A stretch of DNA of 64,000 nucleotides from Bin52 sp965213935 (GTDB lineage: Bacteria; Pseudomonadota; Alphaproteobacteria; Thalassobaculales; Thalassobaculaceae), in the NCBI GenBank assembly GCA_965213935.1, contig CBDCAO010000008.1:53005-117004 (forward strand), given 5' to 3'. The translations under genes were made by a program, and so were the position numbers. The notes below the pieces were generated by a model. The model saw only the letters and a program-made list of their open reading frames with translations, was not told where the DNA came from and did no database searches. Positions 36,603-46,965 of the stretch are shown here, one piece after another; the stretch's first letter is position 1; each line of letters opens with the position of its first letter.

Positions 36603-37339
36603 CGCGGCTCTCCCGCCGGGGCGGTTTCGGTCACCGCGACGCCGAGACGCCCGCCCGAGGGACCGGTGCCGGGCGCCGCCAGCCAGAGCGCCGACACACG
36701 GCCCGCGCCCCCGAGGCCTTCGATGGTCCCGGCGAGGCCCGCACCGCCCGATGCCGGACGCGCGGTCTCGAAGACGAGCGCCGCGAAGCGCGGACCCCGC
36801 CAGGTCTCGATCAACGTCAGCCCGGCGGCCGGGCCGGCGGCGGACGCGAGGATTTCGTAGCCGGGCAGCAGTTGGCGGCGGGCGACGGCGCGCACCAGGC
36901 CCACCAGCGCCGCCACATGCGCGCTGTCCCCGGGAGCTGCGGCGCGCACCTCCGCCACGGCCGCCGCGTTGCGGATCAGGATCTGCGCCGACTCCCGCAC
37001 CGAAGGCGTCAGCGTCAGCCGGTAGGTGAACCCCCTCTCGGTGCCGACGAACAGGGTGACGGGACCGCCCGGCGCCGCTCCGGGCGCGGCCGAGGGGCGC
37101 AGATAGAGGTCGCCCGAGGCGCCGTCATGCTCGACCGCATAGCCGTCCGGCGCGCGCACCGCCCTGGCGATCCGGTCGCTCATGAGCGCGATGCGGTTGA
37201 CGTTCGTGGCGGAAATCTCCGCCGCGAGCTCGGCATGGTCCGCCGCATCGAGGATCTGCATCGCCGCCGCGGGCGCCACCGCGGCCATAAGGAAGAGGGG
37301 GGCCGCAAGCAGCGCGGCCATGCCGGTCCGTCGTGTCAT
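36599..37339 (-). CDS. traK: F-type secretin-like protein TraK (VirB9-like)
   Basis: 246 residues, F TraK has 242. A signal peptide ends near AAA (residue 26). Then HAELAAEISATNVNRIALMS, a TraK signature, LYLRPSAAPG and the VTLFVGTERGFTYRLTLTPS strand pair. It forms part of the outer-membrane core ring with TraV and TraB. Overlaps traE by ATGA. Confidence 0.94.
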   Translation of the reverse strand: MTRRTGMAALLAAPLFLMAAVAPAAAMQILDAADHAELAAEISATNVNRIALMSDRIARAVRAPDGYAVEHDGASGDLYLRPSAAPGAAPGGPVTLFVGTERGFTYRLTLTPSVRESAQILIRNAAAVAEVRAAAPGDSAHVAALVGLVRAVARRQLLPGYEILASAAGPAAGLTLIETWRGPRFAALVFETARPASGGAGLAGTIEGLGGAGRVSALWLAAPGTGPSGGRLGVAVTETAPAGEPR

Positions 37340-37908
37340 TTTTCGTCCTCCAGTTGTTCGAAGCGCAGCAACCCGATGCGCCCGGCATCGATGCGGAACG
37401 CCAGCCGGTAGCGCCGGTCTTCGCGCGAGGACTCCTCGCGCCCGATCCAGGTCACCAGCTCGCCCGCGACCTCAACCGTGAGCCGCGCCGGGTCGGCCTC
37501 GATCTCCACGGGATAGAAGGCGCTCGCCATGTCGCGCCCGGCCATGCGCCCGGCCTCGGCCTCGACCCAGGCGCCGATCGCGCCGCGCGCCGAGGCATGG
37601 CTCATCCGCGCCGCCGCAAGCCGGACATGGGATGCGTTCTCCGGCGTCAGCGTCAGCAGCGTCACCGCGACGGTGCGCGCCATGTCTTCCAGGTAGCGGG
37701 CGCCGGCGCGGTCGATGCCGACCCCGCCGCCGCCGACCTCCCAGGCCGGCCCCGCCGTTGCCGGCACCAGCACGGTCACCGTCTCGCGCCCGGCGAAGCT
37801 CACGGTGAGCACAACGTTCGCCGTCATCGACAGGACCAGCAGCGCCGCCAGCGCCAAGCGGACGTCCCGTACCCGGCGGATGGCGGAGTCCATGTCTGCG
37901 CGCCGCAT
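37336..37908 (-). CDS. traE: F-type pilus assembly protein TraE (VirB5/VirB8-like)
   Basis: 190 residues, F TraE has 188. One N-terminal membrane span (residues 17-37, LALAALLVLSMTANVVLTVS) is followed by a VirB8-like periplasmic domain: AGARYLEDMARTVAVTLLTL, TPENASHVRLAAARMSH, VEVAGELVTWIGREESSRED and YRLAFRIDAGRI. It is an inner-membrane assembly factor. A 22-base gap separates it from traL. Confidence 0.94.
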   Translation of the reverse strand: MRRADMDSAIRRVRDVRLALAALLVLSMTANVVLTVSFAGRETVTVLVPATAGPAWEVGGGGVGIDRAGARYLEDMARTVAVTLLTLTPENASHVRLAAARMSHASARGAIGAWVEAEAGRMAGRDMASAFYPVEIEADPARLTVEVAGELVTWIGREESSREDRRYRLAFRIDAGRIGLLRFEQLEDEK

Positions 37909-37930
37909 CGGTTCGATCCTCCCCGGCGCC

Positions 37931-38224
37931 TCAGCCGGTAAAGCGCCGGAGATGGCTCGGCGGCGTCGCCTTCAGACGCAGCACGAAATCCGGCAGGAAC
38001 CAGTAGAGGGCGTAGCGGGCGATGTTGGCCCCGCCGCCGCGCTTCACGCGGCGCAGCAGCAGCCAGCCACCGACGCCGGCAACGAGCCCCGGCACGAACT
38101 GGTTGGCCGCGAGCCCGAGCAGGGCCGGGCCCATCAGCGCGGCGGCCTCGTCCACGGTCCAGAACAGCCAGCGCTCCGGATCGTCGAGCCGGCGCGGAAT
38201 CGTGTGGCGGGCGCTCTCGTTCAT
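37931..38224 (-). CDS. traL: F-type pilus assembly protein TraL
   Basis: 97 residues, F TraL has 91. It starts with TIPRRLDDPERWLFWTVDEA, the diagnostic N-terminus, followed by two hydrophobic spans (residues 28-57) and a C-terminal ALYWFLPDFVLRLKATPPSH. It is the small VirB3-like inner-membrane protein that works with TraC. Its start abuts the traA stop. Confidence 0.95.
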   Translation of the reverse strand: MNESARHTIPRRLDDPERWLFWTVDEAAALMGPALLGLAANQFVPGLVAGVGGWLLLRRVKRGGGANIARYALYWFLPDFVLRLKATPPSHLRRFTG

Positions 38225-38565
38225 CAGACGATCGCCGTGCCGACGATGCCGGTCACGATGCCGGTGCCGGCGCCCGCGGCGATGCCGACGCCGACGGCGC
38301 CCATCAGCTGCATGGCGTTGAAGCGCAGCACCGAGCCCACCAGCGCCGCGCCGACGGCGAGCGCCGCGGCGAGCTGGCCGCCGGTGCCGCCCACGATCCC
38401 CTCCACCGTGTCGAGCGGATCGCCGAAGGTGGTGTCGGTGGTCGCCAGCGCCATCTCCGGCGCCGCCAGCATCGCCGCCACCGCGAGACCCGCCGCGGCA
38501 GCGATGCGCAGCGCCTCGCCCGAGCGGTCCGCGCAGGCCGCCATGGCCCCCGTCCGCGCCCTCAT
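38224..38565 (-). CDS. traA: F-type pilin TraA (propilin)
   Basis: 113 residues. The leader (residues 1-42) ends in MALA, followed by a mature part of about 71 residues: TTDTTFGDPLDTVEGIVGGT, then two hydrophobic helices (LAAALAVGAALVGSVLRF and MQLMGAVGVGIAAGAGTGIV). Mature F pilin is 70 residues with the same two-helix form. The assignment rests on this layout and on its place just upstream of traL; sequence similarity between pilins is low. Confidence 0.85.
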   Translation of the reverse strand: MRARTGAMAACADRSGEALRIAAAAGLAVAAMLAAPEMALATTDTTFGDPLDTVEGIVGGTGGQLAAALAVGAALVGSVLRFNAMQLMGAVGVGIAAGAGTGIVTGIVGTAIV

Positions 38566-39302
38566 CGGTCCGCTCCCTCAGGCTTGGAGGGAGCCTGCCC
38601 TCCCGGCTCGGAGGCCGGGACAGGCTCCCCCGATCCGTGGGGCGGCAGGGTCTCGTCCGCCGCCGGCACGCGCCGCTTCGCCGCCCAGTCGTCGAGGTCG
38701 TCGCGGCGATAGACGATGCGCTGCCCGAAGCGGTGATAGGCCGGCCCCTTGCCGGTCTCGCGGTAGCGGTCGAGCGTGCGGGGCGAGAGCCCCAGCGCCG
38801 CCGCCGCCTTGCGCGTGCTCAGATATTCGCCGTTGGCGTGGTTCATGTCGCAATCTCCCTGTGGTGCGTCGTTCTCCGCCTCGCCGAGCAGCGGCGCCCC
38901 CGCCACCGCCGCGCGCATCGCCGCGCGCGCCCCGGCGCAGGCCTGGCCCGCCATCCACGCCCGCGCCCGCTCGACGGTGCCGAGCCGGAACGAGGCGCCC
39001 CGGCGCAGACGGTCGACAAAGGTGGGGTCGCCCAGCGCGAACTCGCCGAACACGTAGGCCTTGGTGCCGGTCGCCCCCAGGAACGCCTCGACCTCGCGCC
39101 GGAACGCGGGCGCGATCGGCGCAAGGCCCATGAAGGCGAGAAGGCGGTCGACGGTGCGAAGCCCGAGGCTGCGGCCCCGGTCGAGCGAGGCCATGAAGCC
39201 CGGGTCGCCCAGCGCCTCGACGCCGAAGCGCCGGGCGCTGGTGTCCGTCTGTTCCAGGAACGCGCCGAGAAGGGCGTGGAGCTGTCGGTCGAGGTTCGTC
39301 AT
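38562..39302 (-). CDS. tra operon regulator: duplicated N-terminal domain plus excisionase-type HTH
   Basis: 246 residues from the ATG at 39302. Residues 22-60 and 80-117 repeat one another (FGVEALGDPGFMASLDRG and FGEFALGDPTFVDRLRRG, each followed by LxTVxRxxAxM), suggesting a tandem HTH-like module. Residues about 160-210 are a MerR/excisionase-type winged helix (YLSTRKAAAALGLSPRTLDR, then GPAYHRFGQRIVYRRDDLDD). It is the first gene of the tra operon, overlaps traA by ATGA and faces the S24 repressor gene. It probably controls transfer or excision. Confidence 0.75.
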   Translation of the reverse strand: MTNLDRQLHALLGAFLEQTDTSARRFGVEALGDPGFMASLDRGRSLGLRTVDRLLAFMGLAPIAPAFRREVEAFLGATGTKAYVFGEFALGDPTFVDRLRRGASFRLGTVERARAWMAGQACAGARAAMRAAVAGAPLLGEAENDAPQGDCDMNHANGEYLSTRKAAAALGLSPRTLDRYRETGKGPAYHRFGQRIVYRRDDLDDWAAKRRVPAADETLPPHGSGEPVPASEPGGQAPSKPEGADR

Positions 39303-39331
39303 GGGCGCGAACGTAAGCCGAACGAGCCTCG

Positions 39332-39361
39332 TTGACAAATGTGTTAGTTAGGAGTTATCCT
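39332..39361 (+). promoter_or_regulatory. Promoter of the S24 repressor gene in the divergent tra control region
   Basis: A perfect -35 box TTGACA (39332-39337), an 18-base spacer and TATCCT (39356-39361, four of six matches) lie 32 bases before the repressor ATG, which has GAGGA in front of it. On the other strand TTGTCA overlaps the same site with a weak TACGTT 17 bases on, close to the start of the tra regulator gene. The 91-base intergenic space must hold both promoters and their operators. Confidence 0.65.
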
Positions 39362-39393
39362 GCGTCTCCGCAGCATCCACGAGGAACCCCACC

Positions 39394-40062
39394 ATGGAAC
39401 GCGACCCGACACGCGAAGCCCTGCAGGAACGCCTCTGGAAGGCCGGCGTCTCGCTCGCCGAAGCCTCGCTGGCCATCGGCAGGAACAAGGCCTACCTCCA
39501 GCAGTACCTCGCGCGCGGCATGCCCCGCGTGCTCTCCTTCCAGGACACCGAAACGCTCGCCGAACTCCTGGGGTGCGACGCCTCGGAACTGCGCCACGAC
39601 ACGCTGCCGGCCCCAAAACCCTGGACCGGGCCGAAGCGAAGGCGCACCGCCGGCGCCTCGGTCGCCGAGGTCGAGGTCGAGGCCGCCGCCGGTCCCGGCG
39701 CCTGGCACGAGGACTTCGTCCACGAGAAGGCCCGCTGGCGCCTGCCCGAAGCGATGGTCCGCCACGAGGGCGACGCCGACCCCGACGCGCTGCGCATCCT
39801 CAAGGTGCGCGGCATCTCCATGGAGCCCGAACTCCGCGAGGGCGACCGCATCGTCGTCGACACCGCGCGGCGCGTGCCCGCCGCGGGCGAGCTCTTCGTG
39901 CTCTGGGACGGCACCGGGCTCGTCGTCAAGCGCGTCGAGGCGCTCACCGCCGAAGGCCGGCTCCGCCTCGCCTCCGCGCATCCCGACTACCCGCCCTACG
40001 AGTGCCGCACCGACGAGGTCCACATCGTCGGCAAGGTGCTCTGGAAGGTCACCCGCGCCTGA
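39394..40062 (+). CDS. S24-family CI/LexA-like repressor
   Basis: 222 residues. An N-terminal HTH (residues 10-55, LAEASLAIGRNKAYLQQYLA) is joined by a linker to a LexA/CI-type peptidase domain. Ser in GISMEPELREGDRIVVD (near 143) and Lys in GTGLVVKRVEAL (near 178) form the expected catalytic dyad. Such repressors cleave themselves when RecA is activated and derepress mobile elements. Divergent placement opposite the tra operon regulator suggests DNA damage could induce transfer; this is inference. No clear Ala-Gly cleavage site can be fixed by eye. Confidence 0.9.
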   Translation: MERDPTREALQERLWKAGVSLAEASLAIGRNKAYLQQYLARGMPRVLSFQDTETLAELLGCDASELRHDTLPAPKPWTGPKRRRTAGASVAEVEVEAAAGPGAWHEDFVHEKARWRLPEAMVRHEGDADPDALRILKVRGISMEPELREGDRIVVDTARRVPAAGELFVLWDGTGLVVKRVEALTAEGRLRLASAHPDYPPYECRTDEVHIVGKVLWKVTRA

Positions 40063-40171
40063 CGCGCGGCGCGGCCCATGCCCTCCGCCGGCGCGGAAAG
40101 GGCCGGTCCGGGCAACCGGGCAGAACCTGCCCCGATCCACACCTATGCTCACCGCTACGCGCCGGGACGCC

Positions 40172-43100
40172 TCACCACCGTGCGGTCGCTTCGAACCCGA
40201 CGGTGTGCTCCGGCACGGTTCCGTCGCTCTCCCTGCGGGTCGCCTTCAGCCCGAAGGAGATATCGGGCGCGTTGGCATTGGCCGCCGGCGTCAGTCGCCA
40301 TCCCAGGCTGTAGTCGCGCGCAGCCGTAGCCAGCCCCAGCCCGACATGCGGGCTGCCGGTGAAGCGCCCGCCGAAGACGGGCAAGCCGTATGCCGCCTCC
40401 GCTGTCCAGCGGGCGGCGGTCTCGCCGCTGCCCGTGCGGTCCTCCAGCGGATCGGCCCGGAACAGCGCGTCGAGCCCGCCCTTGGCCTGCCCGCCCATCT
40501 CCTGGCGGAGCGCAAGCGACAGGCCGCGCTCGGAGGCCGGGTCGGGATCGAACGCCAGTGACGCGGCGAAGCCCCGGTCCTTGAGGTCGTCGTTGCCGTG
40601 CGCGATCAGCGTCCGGCCCGAGACGTCGAGCGACAGGCCGAGCGCCGGGTCGACCCAGGCGAGCCCGCCGCCGAGCTCCACCCCGAAGCCGGTCTCGGCA
40701 TCGCCGCCGTCCTGGCGCATGCCAAGCTCCAGCTTCGGCGTCACATGGCCGCCGCCCTCGGTGGCGATGCGGTAACTGCCCTCCAGACCGAGCCGCAGGC
40801 GCGTTACGTCGGAGTCCGACGCCGCCAGCTCGTGCGTCTTGTCCGATGAGGTGCGCGCCCAGAGCGCGTCCGAGGTCACCGCCAGGGCGGGGCCGCTGCC
40901 CTCCGCCGGCGGGGCGATCACGTCGCCGCGCAGGCCGGCCGCCGCCATCGTCCAGGAGATGTCGGAGTTGAGCGCGCCGCCCACCTCCGGCTTCAGCGTC
41001 ACCTCGCCGGTGCCGTAGCCCGCCGCGCCCCAGAGCTTGAGGCGCTCCGACGCCTGGATGGCGGCATAGGGAACCGCCGCCGTCAGCGACGCCTCCACCT
41101 CGCCGTCGCCCTCGCGGACGGCGCCGCCGCACAGATGCGCCATCATGTCCGCGCCCATGTCCTCGCCAACATCCGGACAGTGCTGCGGCCCCGATTCCCT
41201 GTCCGCATAGCCGCCTTCCCCGCTGCTCTGCATCAGCGCCATGCCGACCAGCCAGTTGCCGCGCGCATAGTCTGCGCCCAGCATCGCCGTGGTCGCCTCG
41301 CCGTCGAGCGAGAAGGTCCCCTCGCGGCCGTCGAAGCTCGACTGCGCCGCCCGGCCCCAGAAGGCAAGGCTGCCGCCCGTGCCGTCCTTCTCGCCCGTCG
41401 CCGTGAAGCTGCTGCCGAGCAGCGCCTCGCGGGCCGTCACGGACCGGGACTGCGCGCCAGTGCCGCGGCTGATCCTGAAGCCGAAGCCATGAGAGTCATG
41501 ACCGAAGCCATCGGGGCCGCTGCTGCCGAAACCGCCATGGCCGGCGCCGAAGGCGCGGGCGACATCGGACTGCGCCAGCAGGTCATTGCCGGCAAGGCTA
41601 CCCGGCGCGGCATTGTCGTTCGCCGCCCCGGACTGCGATCCGGTGGACCCGGGATCGAGGTTGAGCGCCTGTCCGGCGATCGTGCCCTGCACCCCGGCGC
41701 TGCGCGAGGCCGCGATGCGCCCGGCAATGCCGTCCAGAGCCTGCTCCGCCGCCGTGCGACCGAACCGCGCCAGCCACGCCGCCGGCATCGGGTCCGAGTT
41801 GGTGATCGTGCCCACCGCAACCCCGTCCGCAATCGACACCGACACACCGGGCGGGCCGTTCACGCCGGCATCGAACAGCACCATCTCGAAGGTCTCCGGA
41901 TCCTCGTCATGGCTGTCGTTGTAGAGGGGAACATGGATCTTCGTCTCCGTCTGGCCCGGTTGGAACCGGGCCCGCAGTTGCCAGGACCGCTGCCACGCCA
42001 GGTAGTCCTGGCCCGCCACGGCCGACACCGGGGTCGAATCCCGCGTCGCATAGTAAACATGGACCGGCCAAGCCACCTTCTCGCTCAGCGTCACCGTGAA
42101 ATACCCGTTGCGCTGGTTCTCCTTCATGGTGGCATCGGCAATCGAGATCGTTGGACCCGACGCCGCCGCGTCATTGTCGGACACCGCCACCGTGGCCGCA
42201 TTGTCCGGCCCCGGCGCCACCATGTAGCCCGTGCCAGTGCCGAGGGTGGCGGTGATGGAGCCGTCCGGCTCGTCCGCGCCGTCGTCCACCGTGGCGACCT
42301 CCACGTCCACGCTGCCCGTGACCGGGACGGTGACCGTCCGCGATCCCGTCTCGCCCGAAGCGGCGAAATCGCCGCTCTGGCCGACGGTCAGCGTCACGTC
42401 GAGCGGTGCGGCCGGCACCGGGCTCGCCGTGACCGTGAAGGAGGCGTCCGTTCCCTCCGTCACGCCTGCACCGGCGGCGATGCTCACCACCGGCTCGTCA
42501 TTGTCGCGCACCGCCACCGCGGCGCTGCCCTTGCCCGTGGCCACCGTGTATCCGGTGCCCGTACCGAGGGTGACGGACACCGAGCCATCGGCCTCGTCCG
42601 CGGCATCGTCCACCGTCGCCACCGAGAGGTCGGTGCTGGTAGCCCCTGCTGGCAGCACCACCGTCCGGCTGCCCGCACCCGGCGCGTCCAGATACTCGCC
42701 GCTCTGGGCAACGGTCCAGGCAATCGTCAGGTCGGACTGCGGAGCCGGATCGGCCGTGACAGTGAAGGTGGCATTGCCGCCCTCGTCCACGGCGGAGCCC
42801 GCCGAAAGGCTGAGCTCGGGCGTGGCGGGTGTTACCGGCTGGACCTCAGCCTGTTCCGGCTGTTCCTCCTGCGGCGGGTTCGCCAGGCATTCCAGCGCCG
42901 GCGCCACCGGCGCCCAGCGCTTGAGGCCGCGATCCGCCTGCGCCTGCGCCTCGGCGACGGTCATCGGGTTGCTGCTCCAGGCGTTGCTCTCCCCGAAGGC
43001 GGCAAGCACCCGGCTCCAGCGCTCGACATGGCCCGGCGAAGTCCGCCAGGTCTCGCTCGCAGCCAGCTGGGCGTCGGCAAGCAGGGCGTCGGAGACGCAG

Positions 43101-46100
43101 GACGGCGCCTCGACCGAGGTGGGTTGCGCGGCCTCGGCCTGCAGGGGCGAAGCCTGTCCGGCTTGTATGACCTCAACCGGCCATCTCATCTCCCAGTCGC
43201 GCACATGTTCCAGACCGCCCCAGCGGAGTTGGGGAATCTCCACCTTGAGTTCATCACGGCCGGGGTTGATGGCGAACAGGCGCACCCACTGCGTGCGGTT
43301 CGACGGTGTGAAGATCAGACAGTCATCCAGCGGGCCGCCGCAGGATCGGGCATCGCCGTCCCGCCGCTTGACCCCGGCGGCCTTGCCGCCGCGGGCGGAG
43401 AGATACACCGTGAGCGTGCTGTCATGCTTGAATGCCGCTTCGCTCAGGGTGATCTCGAAGTCCAGGTGGCTGCCTTCCTTCACATCGACCGTCGTTCCTT
43501 CGGCGGGCAGGGGCTTGACGGTGATCGGCGGGTCGTTCTCGCGGATATAGACATGCACGGTCCAGCCCTTGTCCACAACGCCGGAGTAGCCGGGATAGGC
43601 ATGGCTGAGCTGGCCCTTGTCGCCGATGTAGTTGGTGTACATGCGATGCTTGATGGGAATCTGCGCGGTGTAATGGTCCGAACATCTCACCTTGACGTTG
43701 ACCAGCTGGTAGGTGTCCCAGTTGCCCGGCGTGAAATGCAGTACGGTGTGCTCGTCGAGCTTCGGCAGGGGGTGGGTGGAATATGTGCCATCATCGTGAA
43801 TTTCATACGCGCCGCCTTGCTCGCCGGCCGACGGCGGGGTGTTGTCAATGGACAGACGGCCCTTGGCGACATAGTCGCTGCGATAGTTGTCGTCCGGGTC
43901 CTCGATGAAGACCTCAACCGGACCCAGCGGCTCCGTCTTCAGCTTGACGTTATAGGTCGGTCCGGTGTTGCCACAGCCATCGGCCTCGTTCCAGGTCAGG
44001 TGGGCGTTATCGAACACCAGGCCGGGTTCTTTATTCGCCTTGGCGGTGGCGGTGTCTTCGTCACGGATATGGATGTAAGTCTGGCCGGCGTTGAGCGCAC
44101 CGCCGGGGGCTTTCCCCCTCACCACGCCGGTGGGCAGATTTAAAGCGTGAATGTCTATCCGGAAAGTTTCTTCCTCTTCCGTCAGGGCATCGTTGGAAGT
44201 GCGGATCCTGAGCGTGCCACTGGACCGGTAGGCCGGGATAGTCACGGAGTACGTCCCGCCATGATAGTCCACCCCGTTGCCGGTGGCGGTGAGCGGGGTG
44301 GCGGAGATGGTGGAGATAGTCGTGGCCGTATCGCGCAGGCGCGACAGCTTCACCGTCACGACCGCCTCATTGCCTTCGTCGACGTAGTAGTTCTCTTGCG
44401 TGAAGTAGACCAGCGTCTGGTTGGGATTCAGGGTGAAGCTCTGGTTGGTGCCCGAGGTCGGTGTGGTGGAGGCTGCCCAGTGCCCGGCCTTCGAAATCAC
44501 GGATGTTGTGATTGCTGGCAACATTCAGGGTCACGGTGCCGGAGACGGTTTCCAGGCCACCACATTTGGCGACGACGTAGACAATCGAGAAGTCGGACAA
44601 GTTGCTGAATATGTCGAGACCGGCAGAAGAGCCGGTCAGGGTGAAATCCGACGCGTGCACGGGCGGCATCGGTTTGTCGAACTTCACTTCCCAGACCAGG
44701 GCGGGGCACAGCAACCCCGGCGCCCAACGAGGATGATTGAACGCCTGCTCATGGCGCTTGATCGAGACCAGTTGCGGGGCGCCTGCGTCGACAACGACGT
44801 TCTGCACATTGAAGGTATTGTCGTTGGTGCCCGAGGTGGGGGTGGGGGACGCGGGCAGCGCGTTGCCGACATCGTCCGTGATGTCGTGGGTGTTCTTGAT
44901 GCTCAGCGTCACCGTGCCGTTGAGGTTGTCCAGGTCGCCGCCGGAGGCGGTCACGTCGTAGATATTGGTATCGTGTTCCGATACGTCGGAAATGGTGGCG
45001 GTGGTGCCAGTGACCTGGAAATCCGCCGCGTCCACGTTCACTACCTCTCCGCTGTTGGCATCTGCGAACGTCACCCGCCAGGTCAGGCTGTCTTCATCGG
45101 TCATGGCGGTGGTCGGCATCTGGCGCTCGATCGACCTCACCGTCGGCGCGGTGTTGTCCAAAGTGTAGAATTCGTTGCTCGAGCTGGGGACGCTGGGGGA
45201 TGCGGGCAGATCGTTGCCGGACAGGTCCTCGATGTCGTGGCTGCTCGCAAAGACCAGCTGGATGCTTTGGTCGGCATTCTCGATTCCACTGCCGGTGGCG
45301 GTGATGTCGTAGACGCTGGTCGAGACCGACGAGACGGCCAGGGCGGTGGTTCCGGGGAACGCCATGGTGGTGGTGGGGATCACCAGGGAGAAATCCGTCG
45401 CATCCACATTGCGCACCGCCTCGCTGAAGGTCACCCGCCAGGTCAGGCTGTCGGCATTGGTGTATTGCGCGGTCGGCGACCGGTGCTTGATCGAGGTTAC
45501 GCCCGGGGCGGTGGTGTCCGCCGCGGACACGACGATGTCGAAGGTGTCGCTAACCGTACCGCTATTGCCGTCATTCGCCGTCACCTTGACCGAGAGCGTG
45601 CCGACGTTGGCCGCTTGCGGCGTGCCCGAAAAGGCGCGGGAGACGGCGGTGAAGGTGAGCCAGGACGGCAGGGCGGTGTCGTCGGACTTGGTTGCGGTGT
45701 AGGTGAGGGAGTCGCTGTCCGCATCGCTGAACGTGTTGGCCGGGAAGGCGTAGCTGAAGGCCGTGCCCGCTGTCGCTGTCTGGTTGGGGATGACGTTGTC
45801 CACGGTGGGGGCGTTGTTGTCGTCGTTCAGGATCGTGTAGGTCGCCGTGGAGGTGCCGAGGACCACGCCGGCGGGCGGGTTGACCAGGGACAGCGTTGCA
45901 ATGACCGTCTCATCGGGCTCGGCGTCGGTGTCGCCTCGTATCTGTATGCCGTAAGCGTTGGTTCCAGTACTGCCAGTGGCTATCAGGCGAGTCGCGCACC
46001 GACTAGTAGAGATGGCAGTGCTGAAACGCGACTGGTAGTCGTCGGATGCGCCTCGGGTCGCGGTGCCGGAGTAGCAGACCTGCACTCTGACACCCTCCGT

Positions 46101-46802
46101 ATGGGCCGACGACAGGGTCACCGCGAAGAGCTTGTTCGTCACGCCGGAATTGCCCTCGTTGGCATCGGTGGGGGCGCTGATGGATACGGTGACTGGTGCT
46201 GCTCCTACCGTGAAAATGGGGGAGAGGGCGTAGAAGGAGTAGGTGCCAGCCCTGGGATTGCCATTACCACCAAAAGGGTTTCCGCCACCGCTCAGTTGGA
46301 AAGTCCTAACGCGGTTAGTACTGCCCAAGTACTCGCTAGAATGTTTTGTGCCGTTCTGATTAGTGCCCGTAGCAATGGCCCTGAAGGTCGAGATGTTTGC
46401 TCCTGTCTCCGTCTTCCCCACATAGCTGTCCCAGCTTCCGTCGTAGAAATCAGAATAGTTGTCGGCGACCTTGGCGCCGTTCAGCCAGTAGATTGCCTGG
46501 CCCGCACCGGTCGTCGAGGTATTGTCCCGGGCATCCACCGCACTGGTCGAGCCGAGGAGCTTGAACTGGTCGCCGCAACTGTCGGTGATCGCGCTGTGCC
46601 CCGCCTTGGCGCGGTTCTGCACGAACGTGTTGTAGGTGGCGATACCGGTCGCGGTCCCATCGCGCCTCGCCGAGGTGACGAACAGCAGGCGGAAATTGTC
46701 ACCGGCAGAGAGACCGGAGGGCTTCAGGGCCCAGTCATGAGGAACCTCGTAGGGGCCATCACCGGAGCACGCAACCTGGGCCTGTGCCCCGGTCGCGAAC
46801 AT
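40172..46802 (-). pseudogene. Giant Calx-beta/Ig-like surface protein with C-terminal beta-barrel, split by a 1-nt frameshift
   Basis: Two frames (46802-44367 and 44524-40172) join into one protein of about 2200 residues if one G is removed from the GGG run at complement 44476-44478; the repaired text RALAASTTPTSGTN then matches an earlier repeat, NALPASPTPTSGTN. In order: an N-terminal globular domain (NFRLLFVTSARRDG), Calx-beta, a cadherin/Ig-like domain (NVIPNQTATAGTAFSYAFPA), three Ig-like repeats (SLTWRVTF), several Calx-beta repeats (GSAVDEGGNATFTVTADPAP) and a C-terminal barrel ending ATARW, the terminal aromatic of outer-membrane proteins. Codons upstream of ATG 46802 continue in frame and encode a signal peptide core (ALLCLPLLTMFATGAQAQ), but no start codon is found before the 8-bp repeat array. 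Probable adhesin. Confidence 0.75.
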
Positions 46803-46965
46803 TGTCAGCAGCGGCAGGCACAGCAGTGCAGTGGCGGCGGCCCGGCGCAGACGGCGGGCGAAAGGACGGGAACCCGCTGCGTCGCGGGCGGGAGAAAGAT
46901 CGAAGCTGTCGGAGGAAGAAGCGGGCCGGCGGGTGTCGGAACGCCGACCGGCGGATGCGGAAGAC

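Noticed and set aside
41135..44143. 1002-residue open frame antisense to the surface protein gene
   Set aside because: The minus strand shows real domains and an outer-membrane barrel; the antisense text has none.
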